DNA from: an uncultured Eubacteriales bacterium
GTDB lineage: Bacteria; Bacillota; Clostridia; Oscillospirales; Acutalibacteraceae
NCBI GenBank assembly: GCA_934630515.1
Contig: CAKTVV010000005.1
Coordinates: 62,001 to 126,000, forward strand
Reading direction: 5' to 3'
Length of the DNA stretch: 64,000 nucleotides
In this document: positions 50,839 to 58,613 of the stretch, in pieces
Layout of the letters: the number at the start of each line of letters is the position of its first letter
Position numbering within the stretch: the first letter of the stretch is position 1
The notes under the pieces: model-generated
The model's input: only the letters and a program-made list of their open reading frames with translations
Databases searched by the model: none
What the model was told of the DNA's origin: nothing
Program-made: the position numbers and the translations under genes

Positions 50839-51186
50839 ATGACGGGATCGGCGATCTTAAAGCAGGCCTATCAACTGCTGGATGACCCCAAGGGGGCGGC
50901 GTCGGCGGGCGAGTCCGATCTGGTGGCGGTCAATCAGATCTACAGCGAGCTGTGGTACCGGGAGCATACGGCACCCTTTCAGCCGCTGGACAGCTTGCAG
51001 CGACCGCTGCTGCTGTCCTGGCGCTGTCTGCCGGCTATGGCGTATGGGGTGGCGATGCTGCTGTGCCTCAACGACGGGGAAAAGCCCTATGCCCAGTATC
51101 AGGCGCTCTATGAACGGGTGGCGGCACATACCGGCGGGCCGTATGGGAAAAGGAGGGACACGCTCTTTGGAAACGACGATGCATGA
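50839..51186 (+). CDS. Possible head-completion/connector protein
   Basis: A 115-residue helical protein, SAILKQAYQLLDDPKGAASAGESDLVAVNQIYSELWYRE. Size and location right after the coat gene fit connector or adaptor proteins that sit on the portal. I see no specific motif, so the call rests mostly on position. Its end overlaps the next small gene by 20 bp. Confidence 0.5.
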   Translation: MTGSAILKQAYQLLDDPKGAASAGESDLVAVNQIYSELWYREHTAPFQPLDSLQRPLLLSWRCLPAMAYGVAMLLCLNDGEKPYAQYQALYERVAAHTGGPYGKRRDTLFGNDDA

Positions 51187-51283
51187 GGAGCACCTGTACG
51201 ATCCGGTGCTGCTGCGGCAGCTGATCGTGGCGTATCAGCTGGAAGCCTGCCGCCGGGCAGCCGCCGGGGAGGCAGAGGTGTGA
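51167..51283 (+). CDS. Tiny protein overlapping the connector gene
   Basis: A 38-residue helical peptide, METTMHEEHLYDPVLLRQLIVAYQLEACRR in essence, starting at TTG 51167 with AGGAGG ten bases upstream (ATG 51179 is the alternative). Its stop overlaps the next start (GTGA), so translation is coupled. Function unknown. Confidence 0.5.
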   Translation: METTMHEEHLYDPVLLRQLIVAYQLEACRRAAAGEAEV

Positions 51284-51582
51284 CGGGCTGGAGCCTCACC
51301 GATTGGTTGTCGGTGCTGTCGGCGCTGGGCGTCATCGTGGCGCTGATCGCCAATCTGCGGGGGCTGCGGGAAAAGGACGAGCGCAAGGCGACGGAGCTGA
51401 CTGAAATGCGCTCGGACATCAAGCACATCCGGGGACAGGTGGACAAAAGCGACGTGCTGATGGCGGATGTCCGTACCCGGCTGGGAGACGTAAAGGAGCG
51501 GGTCACCCGGGTGGAGGTCTCGCTGAAAAACACCCAGGAGCGCCTGCGCATCTTAGAGGCAAAGGAAGGCGAAGGAGGTTGA
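51280..51582 (+). CDS. XhlA-like membrane protein with coiled coil
   Basis: A 100-residue protein: one membrane helix (LTDWLSVLSALGVIVALIANL, residues 6-26) then a charged coiled coil (LTEMRSDIKHIRGQVDKSDVL onward). This layout resembles XhlA/hemolysin-type phage lysis accessories. It is coupled to the tiny gene before it and precedes the holin-like gene. Confidence 0.6.
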   Translation: MTGWSLTDWLSVLSALGVIVALIANLRGLREKDERKATELTEMRSDIKHIRGQVDKSDVLMADVRTRLGDVKERVTRVEVSLKNTQERLRILEAKEGEGG

Positions 51583-51586
51583 CGGT

Positions 51587-51886
51587 ATGACGGGAATCGC
51601 ACTGGTGACGGTGCTGGCGATCACCGTGGAGGCGCTGGTGGAATACGCCAAGACGCTGGCGGAGGGATGCCGCAGCGGCGGCTGGAAAACGCTGGGAATC
51701 CAGCTGACGGCGCTGGCGCTGTCGGTGACCCTCTGTCTGCTCGCCCGTGCCGATCTGTTCGGTACGCTGGGGGTGCAGCTGGGCGGCGAAGCCGTCGGCT
51801 GCGTCTGCACCGGGCTGCTGGCTGCCCGTGGCTCCAACTATATTGCGGATTTTGTGCGCCGGGTACAGGGACGCAGCCACGGATAA
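51587..51886 (+). CDS. Holin-like small membrane protein
   Basis: A 99-residue protein with two or three hydrophobic segments (ALVTVLAITVEALVEYA; TLGIQLTALALSVTLCLLA; GGEAVGCVCTGLLAARG) and a basic end. The layout fits phage holins, but no endolysin gene is adjacent. Last gene of the cassette, followed by a terminator. Confidence 0.6.
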   Translation: MTGIALVTVLAITVEALVEYAKTLAEGCRSGGWKTLGIQLTALALSVTLCLLARADLFGTLGVQLGGEAVGCVCTGLLAARGSNYIADFVRRVQGRSHG

Positions 51887-51895
51887 TGATGGCTT

Positions 51896-51942
51896 GCCCG
51901 CCGGAGGTGTTGCTGAAAGCAGCGTCTCCGGCGGGCTTTTTT
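51896..51942 (+). terminator. Terminator at the end of the cassette
   Basis: GCCCGCCGGAG pairs with CTCCGGCGGGC, with an inner GCTG/CAGC hairpin, followed by TTTTTT. Confidence 0.88.
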
Positions 51943-51947
51943 GCAGC

Positions 51948-54227
51948 TTACAGGATCTTTACCGCCCGGGCGGCAGGAAGATGGACGGGGCGGGTCTCGT
52001 CATTTACCTCTACCGTTACCGTCTGGGGCAGCGGAGAGGAGAGGGTCAGCGCCGTGCAGCGATGCTGCCGCCATGCGATTGATACGGACACATTGCCCTT
52101 GCCCAGCAGACCGGTCACGGAGCCGTCCGGCCAGGCGGTGGGGAGGGCGGGCAAAATCTTCAGCTTACCGTCCTCCGACTGGAGCAGTAACTGGGCTACG
52201 GCGGCGGTTACCCCCAGATTGCCGTCGATCTGAAATGGCGGGTGGGAGCAGAGCAGGTTGGCGTAGGAGCCGCCGTGCCACACCATGGTCTTGCCGTCCA
52301 CCGGCACCCGATACAGCTGCATCTCCATCAGCCGCAGCGCCCGGTCGCCGTCCTTGAGCTTCGCCCACAGAGCGGCTTTCCACGCTAAGCTCCAGCCGGT
52401 ACCGTCATCGCCCCGCACCTCCAGCGACCGACGGCATGCTGCCAGCAGCGCCGGACGCTTTTCCGGGGTGATCTGGCTGCCGGGGTATAGCCCATACAGA
52501 TGGGATACGTGGCGGTGATGCACCTCCGGCTCGGCGTATTCCCCCGCCCATTCCATCAGCCGTCCCTGTGCATCCGTTTGCAGCGTATCCAGCCGGGGCA
52601 GCAGCGCCGTCAGCTGCGCCTCCAGTGCTGCATCCACCCCCAGAATCCGGCAGCAGCGCCGGGTATTCTCCGCCAGCTCCAGCAGCAGCGTCTGGGACAT
52701 GGCGGTGTACCGATCCAGACACCGCCGCTCGCCGTCCTGCTCATACCAGTTTTCCGGTGAGGTGGCGGGAGACAGGAGGGCATAGCCGCCCTCTTCGGTG
52801 AGTATATCCAGATAGAACCGCATCGCCTCCCGCAGCAGCGGATAGCCGACATCCGCCAGCCATTGCCGGTCGCCGGTGTATTCATAATAGTCAAACACGC
52901 TGCGGCACAGCCATGCCGACCCCAGCGGCCAGTAGGAGTACACGCAGCAATCCGCCGCCCGATCGCCTACCGGGTTGGTCTGTCCCCACAGGTCGGTGTT
53001 GTGATGGCACACATATCCGCTCGCCCCGTACCAGCGGCGGGCGGTGGTGCGCCCGGTGTCGGCGATCCGCTGCAGCAGCCGGATCAGAGGCTGATGGCAT
53101 TCCGGCAGGCGGCAGGGCAGGGTTGCCCAGTAGTTCATCTCGGTGTTGATGTTCAGGGTGTAATTGCAGCGCCAGGGCGCCACCAGACGCTCGTTCCAGA
53201 TGCCCTGCAGATTGGCGGGCTGGGAGTCGGAGCGGGAGCCGGCGATCAGCAGATAGCGCCCCATGTTGAACAGCAGCTCGTACAGACCCTGATCCTTTTC
53301 GGCGGCATCCAGCCGCCGGTCGGTGGGCAGAGAGCAGGCGACGGCGTGCAGATTCAGCTGCACCCGGTCGTATAGTGCCCGCACATCGGCGATGTGCGCC
53401 CGGCGTACCGCCGCATATCCGGCGCCAACGGCGGCGGAAAGGGCAGCCAGACACGGCTGTACATACGGCTTATCCGGCGGGGCGGCATAGGTGTCAAAGC
53501 TGCTGGCAGCGCACAGAAACAGCTCCAGCCGGGTGGCGTTTTCCACCCGCAGCCCGGCGGCGTCCGCCGTCACCTGTCCGTCGGTGACCGGCTGCAGCGC
53601 CAGCATAAAGCGGATGCACCCCTCGCCGTATTGCCACGGCTCCTCCTGCTCCCGCCAATCGGGCCGCAGCGTTTCCGGACAGTCGCCGTACAGGTGCAGC
53701 TGCTCTCCGGCGGCGCTGCACCGGTGGCGCAGCGGGCTATGGAGGGTCAGCCGATAGGCGGTGGGGGCGGAAGTATTCAGCCGCAGCGCCAGACAGCGGT
53801 GCGGGTGACTGATGAACGCCTCCCGGCGTTCCGGCTGTCCGTCCCGGCGGAAGGCGACCCGATGGAGGGCGTCCCGCAGATCCAGCTCCCGGCAGTAGTC
53901 GGTGGTTTCCCCGGCGGCGGTGGCGATGCACAGCTCGCCCATCGGCAGATAATATGCTGTGTCGGCACCGCTGAATTCCTCCTCCAGCAGCCGCTGCGCC
54001 TCCGACAGCCGCCCCGCCCGGGTCAGCGCCTGCACCCGGTGAAAGATCGCCGATCGATCGGGCTGCGGGGCGGTCAGCGGCTTGCCGGACCAGAGCGTGT
54101 CCAGATTGAGGGTCAGTCGCTCCCGGTCGGGAATGCCGTAGACCATCGCCCCCAGCGAGCCGTTGCCCAGAGGCAGTGCTTCCTCAAAGAATTCTGCCGG
54201 TTTATCATAAAAAAGTCGGTGTTCCAT
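51948..54227 (-). CDS. GH95-family glycosidase (alpha-L-fucosidase-like)
   Basis: A 759-residue intracellular enzyme. The N-terminal beta domain starts EALPLGNGSLGAMVYGIPDRERLTLNLDTLWSG, a GH95 hallmark; the (alpha/alpha)6 catalytic domain has WNERLVAPWRCNYTLNINTEMNYW, and CHHNTDLWGQTNPVGDRA near residue 420 contains the conserved Asn and Asp pairs. Known members cleave alpha-1,2-fucose or alpha-galactose from glycans. No signal peptide, so it would act on imported oligosaccharides. It is convergent with the phage cassette and has its own promoter. Confidence 0.9.
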   Translation of the reverse strand: MEHRLFYDKPAEFFEEALPLGNGSLGAMVYGIPDRERLTLNLDTLWSGKPLTAPQPDRSAIFHRVQALTRAGRLSEAQRLLEEEFSGADTAYYLPMGELCIATAAGETTDYCRELDLRDALHRVAFRRDGQPERREAFISHPHRCLALRLNTSAPTAYRLTLHSPLRHRCSAAGEQLHLYGDCPETLRPDWREQEEPWQYGEGCIRFMLALQPVTDGQVTADAAGLRVENATRLELFLCAASSFDTYAAPPDKPYVQPCLAALSAAVGAGYAAVRRAHIADVRALYDRVQLNLHAVACSLPTDRRLDAAEKDQGLYELLFNMGRYLLIAGSRSDSQPANLQGIWNERLVAPWRCNYTLNINTEMNYWATLPCRLPECHQPLIRLLQRIADTGRTTARRWYGASGYVCHHNTDLWGQTNPVGDRAADCCVYSYWPLGSAWLCRSVFDYYEYTGDRQWLADVGYPLLREAMRFYLDILTEEGGYALLSPATSPENWYEQDGERRCLDRYTAMSQTLLLELAENTRRCCRILGVDAALEAQLTALLPRLDTLQTDAQGRLMEWAGEYAEPEVHHRHVSHLYGLYPGSQITPEKRPALLAACRRSLEVRGDDGTGWSLAWKAALWAKLKDGDRALRLMEMQLYRVPVDGKTMVWHGGSYANLLCSHPPFQIDGNLGVTAAVAQLLLQSEDGKLKILPALPTAWPDGSVTGLLGKGNVSVSIAWRQHRCTALTLSSPLPQTVTVEVNDETRPVHLPAARAVKIL

Positions 54228-54251
54228 GGATCCGCACCCCCATTCAAAGGG

Positions 54252-54280
54252 ATTTTATCACAAACAAAGCAGCAGCGCAA
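54252..54280 (-). promoter_or_regulatory. Promoter of the GH95 gene
   Basis: Minus strand TTGCGC (54280-54275), 17-bp spacer, TAAAAT (54257-54252). Confidence 0.65.
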
Positions 54281-54311
54281 CGCTCGGGAGCGGGTTTTCC
54301 GCAAAAAGCGC

Positions 54312-54339
54312 TTGCTTTTTTCAGATTCTATGATATAAT
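54312..54339 (+). promoter_or_regulatory. Promoter of the Crp/Fnr gene
   Basis: TTGCTT at 54312-54317 and TATAAT at 54334-54339, 16 bp apart. Confidence 0.75.
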
Positions 54340-54345
54340 AGCGGT

Positions 54346-54369
54346 AAAATGTCCCATATGGGACATTTT
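54346..54369. promoter_or_regulatory. Perfect 24-bp palindrome, probable Crp/Fnr operator
   Basis: AAAATGTCCCAT at 54346-54357 is followed immediately by its exact reverse complement. It covers the expected transcription start region and ends just before the ribosome site GGAGGTG of the regulator gene, so autoregulation is likely. Confidence 0.75.
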
Positions 54370-54380
54370 GGAGGTGAAGC

Positions 54381-55025
54381 ATGGAACGACGAGCCGAAGA
54401 ACCGGTCCTGTTTTTGCTGCAGGGGCTGTCGCCGGCGGAGCGGGAGCGCTATCGAGCCGCCATCGGGGAGGAACCCCGGAGCTATCGGCGGGGCGAGGTG
54501 ATCTATGACCGCTCTCATGTACGGCGGGCGCTGGCGTGGGTGCTGGATGGACACCTGCGGGTGCTGCATGGCCGGGTGGTGATGAATGACCTGCATCCGG
54601 GGGACGTGTTCGGAGCGGCGGCGTTGTTCGGTGCGGAGGATGCCTACTCGTCGGCGGTGACGGCGGCGACGGATTGCCGGGTGCAGTTTATCACGCAGGA
54701 GACGGTTTCTGCATGGATGGCGGCAGAGCCCCGCATCGGGGAAAACTATATTCGGTTTTTATCCGACCGTATCCGTTTCCTCAACCGGCGGCTGGCGACC
54801 CTCACCGCCGGGCAGACAGACGACAAGCTCTGGCGCTATCTGCAGGCCCATCGGGACAGCACCGGTGCGGTATCGCTGCCGGATGGCATGGCGGGGCTGG
54901 CGGAGCATCTCGGGATGGGACGCTCCAGCCTGTATCGGTCGCTGGATGCTTTGCTGGCTGCCGGCGTCGTTCGCCGGGAGAAAAAGCAGATCGTGCTCCT
55001 GGAGGACCTGGAAACACATAAGTGA
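54381..55025 (+). CDS. Crp/Fnr family transcriptional regulator
   Basis: A 214-residue regulator. The N-terminal cyclic-nucleotide-binding fold is seen in RRGEVIYDRSHVRRALAWVLDGHLRVLHGRVVMNDLHPGDVFGAAALFG; no cysteine set for an iron-sulfur cluster is present. The C-terminal winged helix is MAGLAEHLGMGRSSLYRSLDALLAAGVVRREKK. The effector is unknown. It is upstream of, and on the same strand as, the ABC importer genes, and its own leader holds a 24-bp palindrome. Confidence 0.92.
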   Translation: MERRAEEPVLFLLQGLSPAERERYRAAIGEEPRSYRRGEVIYDRSHVRRALAWVLDGHLRVLHGRVVMNDLHPGDVFGAAALFGAEDAYSSAVTAATDCRVQFITQETVSAWMAAEPRIGENYIRFLSDRIRFLNRRLATLTAGQTDDKLWRYLQAHRDSTGAVSLPDGMAGLAEHLGMGRSSLYRSLDALLAAGVVRREKKQIVLLEDLETHK

Positions 55026-55071
55026 GGCATGAACGCTCCGAGCTTCATGCGGGAAAGGATGGCAGAAGAAT

Positions 55072-56274
55072 ATGAAAAAGTATGGTTCCCTTATTTTGGC
55101 GGTCCTGCTGCTGTTGGCAGCGCTGACCGCCTGCGGAAAGGCGCCGGAGGTGTCGGAGCCGGATTTCTCCGATATAGCGGAGGTGAGCGTACCGGATACG
55201 ATCGATGAATCGTCGGTGCCTACGGAGCCGGAGGCGACGACCTCTACGGCGGCGGACAGCAGCACAACGGCAAAGCCGACCGCCAAGGCGCCGACGACCA
55301 AAGCGCCGACCGCCAAGGCGCCCAATACGAAAGCGCCGACGACCAAAGCGCCGACGACAAAGCCGGCGGAAAAAGCGCAGGTGCGGATCACCACCATTGC
55401 CGGACCGACCGGCGTGGGTATGGCGCAGCTGATGGCGCAGAACGATGCAAAAAAGACCGCCAATGATTATACCTTCAACGTGGTGGACGACCCCACCAAG
55501 GCGGTGGCAGCGATCACCGGCGGCTCGGCGGATATTGCGGCGGTACCTACCAATCTGGCGGCGACACTGTATAAGAAGACCTCCGGAAAGGTACAGATCT
55601 TAGCGGTGAACACGCTGGGGGTGCTGTATATGCTGGATAACGGCGCCGGCATCGGGTCGGTGAAGGATCTGAAAGGGAAGGAAATTTATTCCTCCGGACA
55701 GGGCGCCAACCCGGAGTATGTGCTGCGGTATATTCTGGAGAAGAACGGTCTGGATCCGGATAAGGATGTAACGCTGCACTTCGTCGAGGATAACGATGCG
55801 CTGACAGCGGCGATCGTGCAGGACAAAGCTAAGGTGGCGATGGTGCCGGAGCCGAAGGTGACGGCGTGCCTCGTGCAGATGGGCAAAACGGCGCCGACGG
55901 TAGCGCTGAATATGACCGAGGAATGGAACAAGGTGGCTGGCGGCAACAGCACGCTGATGATGGGCTGCGTGATCGCCCGCAAGGAGTTTGTGGAGAAGAA
56001 CGGTGCGGCGGTGCAGGCATTCTTAAAGGAATATGAGAGCTCCATCACCGCCGTCAAGAGCGATGTGGCGGCGGCGGCCGGCTGGTGCGAGACCTATAAG
56101 ATCATCCCCAAGGCAGCCATCGCCAAGCAGGCGATCCCCCGCTGCGGACTGACCTTTGTGACCGGCGCCGAAATGAAGCGGCAGCTGTCCGGCTATCTGG
56201 ATGTGCTGTTCAAGGCGAATCCGCAGGTGGTGGGCGGCTCTATGCCTGCCGACGATTTCTATTATGCGGGCTAA
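55072..56274 (+). CDS. ABC importer substrate-binding lipoprotein (NMT1/SsuA-like)
   Basis: A 400-residue lipoprotein with lipobox LTAC (Cys at about 21). A low-complexity spacer of Thr, Lys, Ala and Pro runs from about residue 58 to 104. The binding domain follows: ITTIAGPTGVGMAQLM, then ITGGSADIAAVPTNLAATLY and VKDLKGKEIYSSGQGANPEYVLRYIL, characteristic of the nitrate/sulfonate/thiamine-precursor (NMT1) type. The permease gene overlaps its stop. Substrate not determinable. Confidence 0.9.
   Translation: MKKYGSLILAVLLLLAALTACGKAPEVSEPDFSDIAEVSVPDTIDESSVPTEPEATTSTAADSSTTAKPTAKAPTTKAPTAKAPNTKAPTTKAPTTKPAEKAQVRITTIAGPTGVGMAQLMAQNDAKKTANDYTFNVVDDPTKAVAAITGGSADIAAVPTNLAATLYKKTSGKVQILAVNTLGVLYMLDNGAGIGSVKDLKGKEIYSSGQGANPEYVLRYILEKNGLDPDKDVTLHFVEDNDALTAAIVQDKAKVAMVPEPKVTACLVQMGKTAPTVALNMTEEWNKVAGGNSTLMMGCVIARKEFVEKNGAAVQAFLKEYESSITAVKSDVAAAAGWCETYKIIPKAAIAKQAIPRCGLTFVTGAEMKRQLSGYLDVLFKANPQVVGGSMPADDFYYAG
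55275..55370 (+). repeat. Short tandem repeat encoding TKAPT/AKAPT units
   Basis: About six degenerate 15-bp units (ACGACCAAAGCGCCG-like) encode KAPTTKAPTAKAP-type linker in the binding lipoprotein; copy number is likely to vary. Confidence 0.75.
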
Positions 56275-57037
56275 GGGGAAGCGGTGGCTGACCCGGGCGG
56301 CGGTGGCGGTATTCTGGCTGCTGGTGTGGGCGGCTCTCGCCCGCTCGGTGGACGAGGTGCTGCTGCTGCCCAGCCCTTTGGCGGTGGCGCAGGCGCTGGT
56401 GCGGCTGGGTGCCACCGCCGCCTTTTGGCGGACGGTGGGCTGCTCGCTGCTGCGGATCGTGCTGGGATACGGTGCGGCGGTAGCGGTCGGCACGGTGCTG
56501 GCGGTGCTGACCAGCCGTTTCCGGCTGCTGCATACCCTGTGCAGTCCGCTGCTGCACCTGATGCGCACGGTGCCGGTGGCGTCCTTCATCATTTTGGCGT
56601 ATCTGTGGGTGCGGCTGCAGCTGCTGCCGGGATTGATCGCCGGGCTGATGGTGGTGCCGCTGGTCTGGCTCAATGTGAGCAGCGGCATCGCTCAGACCGA
56701 CCGGCAGCTGCTGGAGATGGCGCAGGTATACCGCTTGGGCTGGCGGCGCACGCTGCGCCATGTGTGGCTGCCGTCGATACAGCCCTATTTCCGTGCCGCC
56801 TGCGTGACCGGGTTGGGCTTCGCCTGGAAATCCGGCATTGCCGCCGAGGTGATCTGCAGCCCGGACTGGGCGATCGGGACGGAGCTGAAAACGGCAAAGG
56901 TGTATCTGGAGACGCCGGAGGTGTTTGCGTGGACGGTGACGGTGGTGCTGCTCAGCGTATTGCTGGAGCGGGCGGTGCTGTGGCTGCTCCGGCAGCGCAA
57001 GCGGCTGCCGGGCACCGAAAAGGAGGCGGACACATGA
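56264..57037 (+). CDS. ABC importer permease (SsuC/ThiX-like)
   Basis: A 257-residue permease with about six helices. The EAA-type cytoplasmic loop reads MAQVYRLGWRRTLRHVWLPSIQPYF, and VPVASFIILAYLWV plus GFAWKSGIAAEVIC are characteristic of the nitrate/sulfonate/taurine permease family. ATG at 56264 lies inside the end of the binding-protein gene. The ATPase gene overlaps its end by 4 bp, completing the importer. Confidence 0.9.
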   Translation: MRAKGKRWLTRAAVAVFWLLVWAALARSVDEVLLLPSPLAVAQALVRLGATAAFWRTVGCSLLRIVLGYGAAVAVGTVLAVLTSRFRLLHTLCSPLLHLMRTVPVASFIILAYLWVRLQLLPGLIAGLMVVPLVWLNVSSGIAQTDRQLLEMAQVYRLGWRRTLRHVWLPSIQPYFRAACVTGLGFAWKSGIAAEVICSPDWAIGTELKTAKVYLETPEVFAWTVTVVLLSVLLERAVLWLLRQRKRLPGTEKEADT

Positions 57038-57657
57038 GCTGCGGACTGGAGCGGGTGAGCTTTGCATACGGCAGCACACCGGTGCTGGAAGAGGTCAGCT
57101 GGACGCTGCCGCCCCGGGGCGTGGTCTGCCTGTGGGGGGCATCCGGCTGCGGAAAGACCACGATCCTGCGGCTGCTGGCCGGGCTGGAGCGCCCGGCTGC
57201 CGGTCGGGTGCAGCGCTCGGAGCGGGTCAGTGTGCTGTTTCAGGAGGATCGGCTGCTGCCCTGGTATACGGCGCTGGAAAATACGGCGCTGCCGCCGGAG
57301 GTAGAGACTGCCCGGGCGGCGGAAATGCTGGCAGCGGTGGGGCTTTCAGCGGAGCGGAACAGCCTGCCGGGAAACCTGAGCGGCGGACAGTGCCGCCGGG
57401 TGGCGCTGGCACGGGCGTTGGCGCTGCCGGGAGAGCTGCTGCTGCTGGATGAGCCGTTCACCGGGCTGGATGAGACGGCATGGCGTGGGGTTGTTCCGGC
57501 GATCCTTGCCCGGGCGGCAGAGGTGCCGGTGGTGCTGGTGACGCATGTAGCGGTGGAGGCGCAGGCGCTGGGTGCGGTGACGGTACCGCTGGAGGGTCTG
57601 CCGCTGCGGGGCAATCTGGGAACGGCGGAAATTTCGCAAAAATCTGAAAAAACGTGA
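57034..57657 (+). CDS. ABC importer ATPase (SsuB/ThiZ-like), short form
   Basis: A 207-residue ATPase: Walker A GASGCGKTTIL near residue 35, Q-loop LFQEDRLLPW near 69, signature NLSGGQCRRVALARAL near 114, Walker B LLLLDEPFTGLD near 135 and the H-loop His in LVTHVAVEAQ near 168. It is shorter than the usual 240-260 at its C-terminus. Coupled to the permease by an ATGA overlap. Confidence 0.93.
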   Translation: MSCGLERVSFAYGSTPVLEEVSWTLPPRGVVCLWGASGCGKTTILRLLAGLERPAAGRVQRSERVSVLFQEDRLLPWYTALENTALPPEVETARAAEMLAAVGLSAERNSLPGNLSGGQCRRVALARALALPGELLLLDEPFTGLDETAWRGVVPAILARAAEVPVVLVTHVAVEAQALGAVTVPLEGLPLRGNLGTAEISQKSEKT

Positions 57658-57665
57658 TTTTCCTC

Positions 57666-57694
57666 TTGACAATTGCCGGGAAATGCGCTATGAT
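57666..57694 (+). promoter_or_regulatory. Promoter of tRNA-Ala
   Basis: TTGACA at 57666-57671, 17-bp spacer, TATGAT at 57689-57694. Confidence 0.8.
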
Positions 57695-57707
57695 AGCACT
57701 TGCGTTT

Positions 57708-57783
57708 GGGGGCGTAGCTCAGCTGGGAGAGCGTACGGTTCGCATCCGTAAGGTCGAGAGTTCGATCCTCTTCGTCTCCACCA
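57708..57783 (+). tRNA. tRNA-Ala(CGC)
   Basis: A 76-nt cloverleaf: acceptor GGGGGCG/CGTCTCC with the alanine identity pair G3:U70, D-stem GCTC/GAGC, anticodon loop TTCGCAT with CGC at 57741-57743, T-stem GAGAG/CTCTT with TTCGATC, and an encoded ACCA end. It reads GCG codons, which suits this GC-rich genome. Confidence 0.92.
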
Positions 57784-57790
57784 ACAATAA

Positions 57791-57827
57791 GTTCACCGTA
57801 ATTTTGATAGAATTACGGTGGACTTTT
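57791..57827 (+). terminator. Terminator after tRNA-Ala
   Basis: GTTCACCGTAATT pairs with AATTACGGTGGAC (one G-T pair), followed by TTTTG. Confidence 0.85.
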
Positions 57828-57902
57828 GTTTATGGCTTGTCTCGTGTTCTTTATGTGATTTCATAAATGTGAAAGAAATCGGGAATGGCAGAGGTGACGT
57901 CA

Positions 57903-58232
57903 ATGGCTAAGCATGAAGTTGGAATCATGACGGATGATCCCCGTCCGGATGAACGGTATGACGAGTACGAACCGTGGAAATACGGCTGTATAGCGGTGGA
58001 TGATACCGATTTAGAGAGCATTGCCCCAAAGCTGAACGCCCTTGATTTCTATTGGCATACGCTTTCCGTCAAAGGCAAGGGGCTTGCGTATTGCGGTATT
58101 ACGTTGGTTCCGCCTTGCTCGCTAAAGCCATTTATTGCTGTTATCGCCGATAATTCTGAACTGTGCGAACTAAAGAAGCTGTTAGAAAAGGCATGGAGAC
58201 AAAATAAATGGGTTATCCATTATGGACTTTGA
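57903..58232 (+). CDS. Small protein of unknown function
   Basis: A 109-residue protein, KHEVGIMTDDPRPDERYDEYEPWKY onward, with the conserved-looking LAYCGITLVPP core. I recall similar orphan proteins in gut Firmicutes but no assigned function. The ATG at 57903 has GAGGTGA six bases upstream; an earlier in-frame ATG lacks one. The gene is AT-richer than its neighbours and is followed by a decayed gene, suggesting an accessory islet. Confidence 0.65.
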   Translation: MAKHEVGIMTDDPRPDERYDEYEPWKYGCIAVDDTDLESIAPKLNALDFYWHTLSVKGKGLAYCGITLVPPCSLKPFIAVIADNSELCELKKLLEKAWRQNKWVIHYGL

Positions 58233-58235
58233 TTG

Positions 58236-58380
58236 AGCGGCAGCTTTGATCTTGCGCAAAGCCACTGGTATAGCACAGAAATTCTGAATTCTGCAAAGTA
58301 TAAGAGCGGCATCCCCTTTTAACGAGTTCCGATCAAAATGGCGATCGTTTTACTTTTATTGAAGAAATTGAAGACGAATA
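58236..58380 (+). pseudogene. Decayed gene fragment
   Basis: One frame reads SFDLAQSHWYSTEILNSAKYKSGIPF then stops; a shifted frame continues DQNGDRFTFIEEIEDE to TAG. Together they look like the C-terminal end of a lost protein with a frameshift. No family assigned. Confidence 0.4.
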
Positions 58381-58384
58381 GAAA

Positions 58385-58426
58385 GCTGCCGGGAGGATTG
58401 CCGATCAAAGCGTTCCTCCCGGCGGC
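58385..58426. terminator. Hairpin with terminator-like shape
   Basis: GCTGCCGGGAGGA pairs with TCCTCCCGGCGGC. The region from here to 58613 contains no gene; this hairpin could end transcripts from either side. Confidence 0.5.
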
Positions 58427-58613
58427 TTATTGTACGTTCCGGCGGCGCCTACCTGTGTGTGCATGTCAAACTCCGTTGGATAGAGAACGCCGGATATTTG
58501 GCAGCTGCAGAGACAGAGATCCATTCCGAGAAGACCGAACGAAACGACGGCACGGCAAGACCAAGCCGTTGACGCCGTCCGCCTGTTCTTTTGCGCCGTT
58601 CCCAGCGTTCCCG

